Positions 4,387-9,301 of a DNA stretch of 9,301 bases are shown piece after piece. This stretch comes from Deltaproteobacteria bacterium (lineage in GTDB: Bacteria; Desulfobacterota; Desulfobacteria; Desulfobacterales; JAUVGT01). The first letter of the stretch is position 1. Each line of letters starts with the position of its first letter. Location: the NCBI GenBank assembly GCA_030593645.1, contig JAUVGT010000192.1, positions 1 to 9,301 of the forward strand, written 5' to 3'. The notes under the pieces were generated by a model. The model was not told the origin of the DNA and searched no databases. It saw nothing but the letters and a program-made list of their open reading frames with translations. Position numbers and translations under genes: made by a program.

Positions 4387-4932
4387 TTATTCGTTCACAG
4401 CGGATCTACGGTCTTTTCCAGATCGTTTTTCAGGTCCGCCGAATTCCACGTCCTCTTCTCGCCGCTCTCCCTTGCTGCGATCCTCCTGTACTGTGCCACT
4501 CAACTGAGATTTCATTATTGAGATCTCAGACTCCATTTCTTTTAAACGCTTTTCGGTTTTTATAGCATGATCGTAGTGCCTGATATTTCGTTCTAATGCG
4601 TCAACGGCGACTTGGTTGCCACTTGTTAATACCCTGCGTGCTCCCTCCAGGAGTTCCGAAATCTCAGGATTTTTATCCAACTCTAAATCCTTATCGGGTA
4701 TTTCATCTTTACCAGTTAATAGCCAATAGAGATATTCCCTATAGTGCATATATAGCCCGGTCATTAACTCAGCTGACGCCCCGCGCTTATTTTTCAAAAC
4801 GGCAGACAAGTAACTCTGTGATATACCTATCTTTTTAGAGAATTTCAACTGAGTAATCATTAGTTTGTTTTCGATCAAAGCTTTAAGTCTTTTCGGGAAT
4901 AAATCATCTATAGTGGATTTTTTTCTTGACAT
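4387..4932 (-). CDS. XRE-type prophage repressor (Mu c/CI-like role)
   Basis: A helix-turn-helix DNA-binding protein: QLKFSKKIGISQSYLSAVLKNKRG (28-51) is a clear XRE-type helix-turn-helix, followed by YLYWLLTGKDEIP (67-79), the WLLTG phrase common in phage repressors. A helical, probably coiled-coil stretch follows (about 110-145), then a highly charged tail with GERREED and PEKRSGKDRRS (168-177). There is no S24/LexA-type peptidase region, so classical RecA-stimulated self-cleavage is not expected. The gene is leftmost and reads away from the rightward early operon, with a 62-base shared control region, exactly the repressor position in Mu-like phages. Its likely task is to shut off the ner-transposase operon. 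Family role is inferred from domain and position. Confidence 0.82.
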   Translation of the reverse strand: MSRKKSTIDDLFPKRLKALIENKLMITQLKFSKKIGISQSYLSAVLKNKRGASAELMTGLYMHYREYLYWLLTGKDEIPDKDLELDKNPEISELLEGARRVLTSGNQVAVDALERNIRHYDHAIKTEKRLKEMESEISIMKSQLSGTVQEDRSKGERREEDVEFGGPEKRSGKDRRSAVNE

Positions 4933-4994
4933 AAATTCTCTTTAGTAATAAAGTTTATCTATCTGTGTATAGGAAATAGACAAAAGGACGTCAA
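4933..4994. promoter_or_regulatory. divergent early control region (operators and two promoters)
   Basis: This lies between the repressor start (4932, minus) and the Ner-like start (4995, plus). It contains a perfect palindrome CTTTA-GTAA-TAAAG (4940-4953) and short dyads CTAT...ATAG (4959-4972) and TCTAT...ATAGA (4958-4980), which are candidate operator sites. TATAGG at 4968-4973 could serve as a -10 for the rightward promoter. AAAGGA at about 4983-4988 is the ribosome site of the Ner-like gene. Exact promoter boxes are uncertain. Confidence 0.55.
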
Positions 4995-5228
4995 ATGACA
5001 CCATTAGAAATCCAATTCGAGCTTAAAAAAAGAGAGATAACCCAAAAAGAAATCGCCGAACAGTTAAACGTAACTGAAATGATGGTGTCTCTTGTCATTA
5101 GGGGGCAGTCAATTTCAGATCGAATCATGAAAGCCATCAGCGATAAACTCGGCGAAGATCACCGAATTGTGTTCCCTAAATACTATCTAAGCAAGAAACA
5201 ACGACAAAAAGCATTAAAATCAGCCTAA
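4995..5228 (+). CDS. Ner/Cro-like HTH regulator (77 aa)
   Basis: A small DNA-binding protein: TQKEIAEQLNVTEMMVSLVIRG (16-37) is a good helix-turn-helix of the XRE/Ner type, followed by a short basic C-terminus (SKKQRQKALKSA). It is first in the rightward operon opposite the repressor, the place of Mu ner, whose product turns down early and repressor transcription. AAAGGA six to seven bases before ATG 4995 supports the start. Size, domain and position agree with Ner/Cro function, but the exact orthology is not shown. Confidence 0.82.
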   Translation: MTPLEIQFELKKREITQKEIAEQLNVTEMMVSLVIRGQSISDRIMKAISDKLGEDHRIVFPKYYLSKKQRQKALKSA

Positions 5229-5247
5229 TACCCTTTAGCTTTATTAA

Positions 5248-5268
5248 TAAACCTAAAAAGCCGGTTTA
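5248..5268. promoter_or_regulatory. inverted repeat TAAACC/GGTTTA before the early gene
   Basis: A 6-bp inverted repeat with a 9-base spacer fills the short gap between the Ner-like gene and the next gene, ending four bases before its ATG. There is no T-run, so it is less likely a terminator than an operator or a structure affecting translation of a gene that lacks a visible ribosome site. Confidence 0.35.
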
Positions 5269-5272
5269 GTCA

Positions 5273-5806
5273 ATGTCAAAATCCAGAAAGAAATTAGACC
5301 CGAATCAGAAAACCTTTGATTTTACATTTAATGAGAAGGTTGATCGATATGTCGAGAGTAAAAAGGAAATCCTGAACGCAATAGAATCTGGTCCACCTGT
5401 AACTCAGATCGAAAATGAATTCGAGGCCTGCATAGAGATCTCGGCCGCAATTAAAAAGGTAATAAGAACCACAGGGATGAGCCGTGAGCAAGTCGTAGAT
5501 AAAATAAACGACTATTTCGGACGGACGATCAAGGGGTCGATCAAAGAACCTCAAACCTGCAGAAAACCTCTATCACTTAACATGCTTAATAACTATCTCA
5601 GCAAACCGACTGAATACCCTATTCCGGCATATTATTTATATCCCATCCACCACATAACCAAATCGCTGGAACCGGCGGCCACGATCGTGGCCGCACAAGG
5701 TGCAAGGATAGCAACCGGTATTGAATTAAGGCAGATGACGCTCGGTAAACTTGAGGAAAATATCAAAGAGATGCAAAAGCTCAAACGGGATTTAGGAAAA
5801 AGATAA
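5273..5806 (+). CDS. Mu-like phage early protein of unknown function (177 aa)
   Basis: A mostly helical, charged protein without membrane segments. The core EISAAIKKVIRTTGMSREQVVDKINDYFG (about 54-83) followed by LSLNMLNNYLSKPTEYPIPAYYLYPIHHITKS resembles, in layout, early proteins of other Mu-like phages in which an 'alpha-helix, GxSRxxVAxxMN, set of Leu-rich helices, PxxYLxxFxxATG' unit precedes the transposase gene; this is pattern memory, not a search. The C-terminus (LRQMTLGKLEENIKEMQKLKRDLGKR) is a likely coiled coil. An in-frame TAG just upstream makes ATG 5273 the first possible start, but no Shine-Dalgarno is seen. Its TAA directly abuts the ATG of the transposase gene, so the two are co-translated. 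A regulatory or transposition-accessory DNA-binding role is possible. Confidence 0.75.
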   Translation: MSKSRKKLDPNQKTFDFTFNEKVDRYVESKKEILNAIESGPPVTQIENEFEACIEISAAIKKVIRTTGMSREQVVDKINDYFGRTIKGSIKEPQTCRKPLSLNMLNNYLSKPTEYPIPAYYLYPIHHITKSLEPAATIVAAQGARIATGIELRQMTLGKLEENIKEMQKLKRDLGKR

Positions 5807-7936
5807 ATGGAACAAGATACACACCTAACTCTTCAAAGTATCGCTGATCTGGAACAAAAAACCAAAAGCGCGATAATGCGTCGTGCTGGTAAAGAAAATT
5901 GGTCCTATAGAGAAATAACAGCTCGGGGAGGTACAAAACGAGAGTATTCCCTCTATGAACTCCCGACAGATATTCAAGTCCTATATAATAAGGTGGAAAC
6001 CGAAAAGCAGAATTCAGGGATTATTAAAAAGGACGACCAGGAAAATACATCAGATCTGCCTCAGCAGCAACAGACCAAAGCTGCAGCAAAGGCCGACCTT
6101 CTCAGGCTCTATCTTAAATCTGTAAAGAATTCAGGCTGGGGAAGCAAAGCGAAGACACGGACATCGTTTATGCGGGCTTACAACAGCGGGATCGCCTACC
6201 CGAAGCTGTTTAATATCATCGGTAAAACTCACTGGAAAACCATTGAGGGCTGGAAGCGTTTACTGCAATCGAGCACTGATTCATTCAGCCTGGCCGATCG
6301 ACGCGGGTATACCAGAAAGGGCCAATGCATCTTAAATGACGAGCAGGAAAAAATCCTGCTTAAATGTGTTTTGCATCCCAACCGCCCGAAAATTTCCGAA
6401 GTTATCAGAATGGCCAAGCACATCATGCACACTAAGGGCATATCTAATGGTCATTCAGAAGCAACATACCGCAGATGGCTGAAGGACTGGAAAAAACATA
6501 ATAATCATATATGGGTTTTTTCACGTGAAGGCGCAAAACCCTGGAATGACAAATGCGCCAGGTATATAGAACGTGATTACTCAGTAATCAATGTCGGCGA
6601 TATCCTTGTGGCCGATGGCCACGTCCTGAACTTCGAAATCTTAAACCCCTGGACCGGTAAACCAAAAAGAATGACGATGATTCTGTGGTACGATATGAAA
6701 TCCAGTTTTCCACTCGGTTGGGAAATCCTCCCCACGGAAAACACCCAGGCGATCGCGTCTGCCCTGCGCCGTGCCATTATCAGGCTCGGCAAATATCCGA
6801 AGGTTGCATACCTTGATAATGGTAAAGCCTTTGCGTCCCGGTTTTTCTCGAATACTGATCTTGAGCAGGAAGGATTTACAGGACTTTTTGAGCGACTTGG
6901 AATACAGACCATTTTCGCCTGGCCTTATCATGCCCAGTCAAAAACAGTTGAACGATTTTTCAGCACCTTTTCTGAACTCGAACGCTGGTGCCCTTCTTAT
7001 GTGGGCACATCCATCGAAAAGAAACCGCCCAGGCTTATGAGGGGCGAGACGCTGCACCGGCGTGTATATGAAAAATCCACCCAGGGTAAGTGCATCACCC
7101 TGGAGCAAGCCCATCGCGCGATCGCCGCATGGTTCGATGAATATGCAAAGCGTCCTCAACGCGGACATTTAAAAGGTAAAAGTCCTGTAGAGATCTTTCT
7201 TGATGGTAAAGGACCCGGCATCGATGCTGCCGAACTTCGATACCTCATGATGAGTATGGAGATACGCACCATCCGGAGAAACGGTATTCATTTCCTGGGA
7301 CAGAATTATTACCACCCGGAATTATACGGCAGAAAACATGCCGTCGTTATTCGATACGACCTCCAGGACAAGTCTTCCATACTGGTTTTCGATAAGGACG
7401 GATCATACATTTGTGAAGCCACGCCTGTTGAAAAGATCCACCCTGCTGCAGGAATCCTCGGGAATAAAAAAGATCAGAAAAAGCTGAAAGATCAAATCGA
7501 GCTGAAACGCCGCCTTGAAAAAGACGCCAGCGTTCTGGCCAGAAACTTCCTGGAGGAAGAGGTCCTTCCTGAACACAGAAAGCAGCTCGAATCGATCGGA
7601 GTTTTACCTGATCCGGACAAACCAAAGGTTAAAGAGCCCTCACAAAAAGCGATCGAACTTGACGAGGAAAAGATCCTGGCTGAGGTTGAAGCCTATAAAA
7701 AGGAGAACGATCAATCCGAAGCGACCGATTACTGGAGCGATCTGCAGAGTATGTCTGAAATGGATCGTTACGAAAAAGTGCTTGAAGCCGAGATCCAGGG
7801 CTGGATGATCCCGAAACAATGGGCGGCCTTTGCAAAATACTACGAGCAGACCACGGAATACGATCGGCATGCCGATTACTGGGAAGAATATAAAATCAAA
7901 ACGACCATGATGTACCAGATGGAGGTGACGAAATGA
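5807..7936 (+). CDS. MuA-like DDE transposase (709 aa)
   Basis: This is the transposase that cuts and joins the element's ends. The N-terminus (about 8-60, SIADLEQKTKSAIMRRAGKE with WSYREITARGGTKREYSLYELP) is a Mu-type DNA-binding domain. A helical region follows, with YRRWLKDWKK (221-230). The RNase H-like catalytic core has D270 in ILVADGH, D337 in AYLDNGKAF and E382 in KTVERFF, close to the D269, D336 and E392 known for phage Mu A. The part after about 485 (RRNGIHFLGQNYYHPELYG, then VVIRYDLQDKSSILVFDKDG) is the beta-barrel domain of Mu transposases. The charged C-terminal tail (about 555-709) is where Mu A contacts Mu B. All three catalytic residues and full length suggest an active enzyme. 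The start abuts the previous stop (TAAATG), and the stop overlaps the next start (ATGA). Confidence 0.95.
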   Translation: MEQDTHLTLQSIADLEQKTKSAIMRRAGKENWSYREITARGGTKREYSLYELPTDIQVLYNKVETEKQNSGIIKKDDQENTSDLPQQQQTKAAAKADLLRLYLKSVKNSGWGSKAKTRTSFMRAYNSGIAYPKLFNIIGKTHWKTIEGWKRLLQSSTDSFSLADRRGYTRKGQCILNDEQEKILLKCVLHPNRPKISEVIRMAKHIMHTKGISNGHSEATYRRWLKDWKKHNNHIWVFSREGAKPWNDKCARYIERDYSVINVGDILVADGHVLNFEILNPWTGKPKRMTMILWYDMKSSFPLGWEILPTENTQAIASALRRAIIRLGKYPKVAYLDNGKAFASRFFSNTDLEQEGFTGLFERLGIQTIFAWPYHAQSKTVERFFSTFSELERWCPSYVGTSIEKKPPRLMRGETLHRRVYEKSTQGKCITLEQAHRAIAAWFDEYAKRPQRGHLKGKSPVEIFLDGKGPGIDAAELRYLMMSMEIRTIRRNGIHFLGQNYYHPELYGRKHAVVIRYDLQDKSSILVFDKDGSYICEATPVEKIHPAAGILGNKKDQKKLKDQIELKRRLEKDASVLARNFLEEEVLPEHRKQLESIGVLPDPDKPKVKEPSQKAIELDEEKILAEVEAYKKENDQSEATDYWSDLQSMSEMDRYEKVLEAEIQGWMIPKQWAAFAKYYEQTTEYDRHADYWEEYKIKTTMMYQMEVTK

Positions 7937-8127
7937 CAAGGGTTTGCGCCTGGTGCAATAAAATCTTAGGCGAAAAAGACGGTACTGACAGTCGGATCAC
8001 CCACGGTATCTGTCCGGCATGTTCGGAAGCCGCCTTTGAAGAAATAGAAAACTTCGTAGTTGAAGACTTTATCCAAAGGAGATCATATGAAGCAAAAATC
8101 AATAAAGCTGAATCCCGTATTTGTTAA
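7933..8127 (+). CDS. small CxxC...CxxC zinc-ribbon-like protein between transposase and ATPase genes
   Basis: A 64-residue protein with two cysteine pairs, CAWC (5-8) and CPAC (27-30), with H24 before the second, forming a likely zinc-binding knuckle, followed by an acidic helix (EAAFEEIENFVVEDFIQR) and a basic end. Its ATG overlaps the transposase stop (ATGA), and its 3' end overlaps the MuB-like gene by 41 bp, so it is tightly built into the operon. In phage Mu itself the A and B genes are adjacent without such an insert. The role is unknown; a DNA- or protein-contact adapter in transposition or regulation is possible. The CxWC...GICPxC pattern is, from memory, common as a short module in deltaproteobacterial proteins. 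Confidence 0.8.
   Translation: MTRVCAWCNKILGEKDGTDSRITHGICPACSEAAFEEIENFVVEDFIQRRSYEAKINKAESRIC
8075..8081 (+). promoter_or_regulatory. ribosome binding site that fixes the MuB-like start
   Basis: AAAGGAG ends five bases before ATG 8087 and lies within the coding region of the upstream small gene. It decides for ATG 8087 over an in-frame TTG at 8060 that has no such site. Confidence 0.85.
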
Positions 8128-8812
8128 GACACGTAACGTTCGTAATTTTGAAGTTATGATGGATGGACTTGCTCTGTCTGAAGGTGAAGGCCGTTTAGGT
8201 ATTGTTTACGGCCGTGCAGGTCGAGGGAAAACCCGCACCAGCCAGTGGTATCAGGCGAATAACAGCTGTATTTACCTTCGCATGGTCACGGTCTGGCGCA
8301 CAAGCGAGCTTTATTTTCTCCAGATGCTCTGCAGGGAGCTTGGCATTCTTAATCCGCCTCACAGGAAGGGTCCGGCTTTTACTGCTATTGTCGATAAAAT
8401 GATTTCAGATCCGCAACCGGTCTTTCTCGATGAAATTGAAAAGCTTCCACGATTTTTCCTGGACCTGGTCCGGGATCTGTCCGACATGTCCACGGCACCG
8501 TTTGTTCTAATCGGTGAAGAAGAGCTTTTCAGTTATATGCGTCAAAACCGCAGGGTCTGGTCCCGTACATTTCAGCAGCTCCAGTTCGATCCCATTGAGA
8601 TCAAAGACATCATTATATTCACGGCGGAAACAGCCGGATTAAACCTGACACCACAGGTTGCCAGACAGTTTCATCAGTCATCGAATGGCGATTTCAGGAT
8701 CGTTAAACGGGATATTTTGAACCTGGTACAGATAGCGAATGCCAAAGGCACTGATGAGGTCACCGAAGGGATGGCTAAAATCGCAATTAAAACCGGTCTG
8801 TCTGGTAGATAA
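8087..8812 (+). CDS. MuB-like AAA+ ATPase, transposition target-selection protein (241 aa)
   Basis: MuB-type ATPases form ATP-dependent filaments on target DNA and stimulate the transposase. The protein has a Walker A motif GRAGRGKT (42-49), a Walker B motif PVFLDEIEKL (111-120, D115/E116), and a sensor-1-like strand FVLIGEEEL (139-147) followed by RVWSRTFQQLQF, where arginine-finger residues are expected. The C-terminal helical part (about 180-241) ends the AAA+ fold. Start ATG 8087 follows a strong AAAGGAG site and overlaps the CxxC gene by 41 bp. It stands after the transposase gene as B does in Mu. At 241 residues it is shorter than Mu B (about 312): the N-terminal DNA-binding helical region of Mu B is largely missing, so the protein may rely on a partner, possibly the small CxxC protein. 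Confidence 0.92.
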   Translation: MKQKSIKLNPVFVKTRNVRNFEVMMDGLALSEGEGRLGIVYGRAGRGKTRTSQWYQANNSCIYLRMVTVWRTSELYFLQMLCRELGILNPPHRKGPAFTAIVDKMISDPQPVFLDEIEKLPRFFLDLVRDLSDMSTAPFVLIGEEELFSYMRQNRRVWSRTFQQLQFDPIEIKDIIIFTAETAGLNLTPQVARQFHQSSNGDFRIVKRDILNLVQIANAKGTDEVTEGMAKIAIKTGLSGR

Positions 8813-8821
8813 AGGGAAAAC

Positions 8822-9301
8822 ATGGAAACGTTAGCCGGAAATGTCAGAAAAGTATTCCTGGATCATCCAGACGAGGACCTGCAGGTCCAGGTGATTGCGG
8901 AAGCCCTGGATATGATCGAAGACAGGGAAAAACAGACTCTGTATCGCACGATCAAAGATTTTTATAAACGCGGAGAAATCGAACGTATCAAACAGGGAGT
9001 CTACAGACATAAAGGTTTGAACAAGAAACCGGAACTTAGACATATCATGTGGGCCGCCCTGCGAGCAAAAAAGACCGTCACTGTAGATTACCTTATCGAA
9101 GTATCGAAAGCCAATGAGGAGTACGTGAAGGAGTGGCTCCGGTTTTTGAAGCGAAGAGAGATTATTACAGAAAACAGCAATCAAACATATACTCTTATCA
9201 ATGATCCCGTGAGAATGCCCGTTAATAACGAAAATGCTGAAAAATGTAAACGGATACGGGCACAAAAGAAAATAGCGCTTGAGGCCATTGATAAGATGGT
9301 A
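8822..9301 (+). CDS. double winged-helix DNA-binding protein of the Mu-like operon (3' end outside the window)
   Basis: An open frame runs from ATG 8822 to the window end without a stop (160 codons seen), 10 bases after the ATPase stop, with AAAGGGA just upstream as ribosome site. Two winged-helix-like units are visible. The first is residues 1-64, with QTLYRTIKDFYKRGEIERIK and QGVYRH as the wing. The second is about 71-128, with HIMWAALRAKKTVTVDYLIEVS, KEWLRFLKRREIIT and the wing NQTYTLIND. A lysine-rich helix follows. Tandem winged helices suggest a DNA-binding regulator or transposition accessory factor. I do not recognise a named family. Its place directly after the MuB-like gene fits the accessory early genes of Mu-like phages. 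Confidence 0.78.
   Translation, partial: METLAGNVRKVFLDHPDEDLQVQVIAEALDMIEDREKQTLYRTIKDFYKRGEIERIKQGVYRHKGLNKKPELRHIMWAALRAKKTVTVDYLIEVSKANEEYVKEWLRFLKRREIITENSNQTYTLINDPVRMPVNNENAEKCKRIRAQKKIALEAIDKMV

Larger units (their letters stand above)
4387..9301 (+). mobile_element. Mu-like transposable prophage, left (early) region; both ends not seen
   Basis: Gene order is that of a Mu-type left arm: divergent repressor, Ner-like regulator, early protein, MuA-like transposase, MuB-like ATPase, then accessory early genes. Genes abut or overlap in one rightward operon and are visibly richer in G+C than the DNA to the left. The left terminus lies somewhere in 3873-4386 and the right one beyond the window. 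Because no head or tail genes are visible, a Mu-like transposon lacking virion genes cannot be excluded. Confidence 0.85.

Noticed and set aside
6577..7168. Several long minus-strand open frames within the transposase gene
   Set aside because: They are shadows of a complete, motif-bearing transposase and have no ribosome sites or recognisable domains.
8831..9265. Minus-strand 144-codon open frame at the right edge
   Set aside because: It is antisense to the plus-strand winged-helix gene, which has a ribosome site, operon position and sensible domains.

Overview
The window looks like accessory DNA from a Gram-negative bacterium. A member of the former Deltaproteobacteria (Desulfobacterota-like) is plausible, judging only from gene style: a PfaD-type gene beside a phosphopantetheinyl transferase, a short CxxC/CPAC protein and an RSGKDRRS-like tail on a repressor. 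No species can be named. The left 4.3 kb is clearly AT-rich. The genes to the right are visibly richer in G+C, as expected for an imported element. Four blocks follow each other.

Block 1 (1-1404, + strand) is the end of a polyunsaturated fatty acid/polyketide synthase locus: the C-terminal third of a PfaD-type enoyl reductase, then an Sfp-type phosphopantetheinyl transferase that would activate the carrier domains of that synthase. Block 2 (1405-2282) has no genes. It holds tandem repeats, the 3' half of a tRNA gene (probably Arg, UCG) ending in an encoded CCA, a terminator-like hairpin just after it, and a group of inverted and direct repeats. The half tRNA is the normal scar of integration by a tyrosine recombinase. 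Its orientation puts the inserted element on the left, so the synthase locus may lie on an island.

Block 3 (2283-3872, - strand) is the main discovery: two integron gene cassettes. Two imperfect stem-loops have the full layout of attC sites: 7-bp R boxes, 5- and 6-base unpaired spacers, and one bulged base three pairs into the stem. In both cassettes the 7-mer at the cassette 5' boundary is the exact reverse complement of the R'' box at the 3' end of the same cassette, as expected if each travelled as a circle. One cassette carries a small membrane protein resembling the RipA family, the other an unassigned 224-residue protein. No integrase gene is visible. A 49-codon ORF with a strong ribosome binding site starts upstream of the first cassette junction, reads through it, and ends in an ATGA overlap with the membrane-protein gene. 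That gene has no good ribosome site of its own, so this looks like translational coupling across a cassette junction.

Block 4 (about 4.0 kb to the window end) is the left, early part of a Mu-like transposable prophage: a leftward repressor; a divergent rightward operon with a Ner/Cro-like regulator, an unassigned early protein, a MuA-like DDE transposase, a small CxxC protein placed between the A and B genes, a MuB-like AAA+ ATPase, and a double winged-helix protein that runs off the end. The left terminus of this element was not located. It must lie between the cassettes and the repressor, which leaves open whether the prophage separated the cassettes from their integrase.
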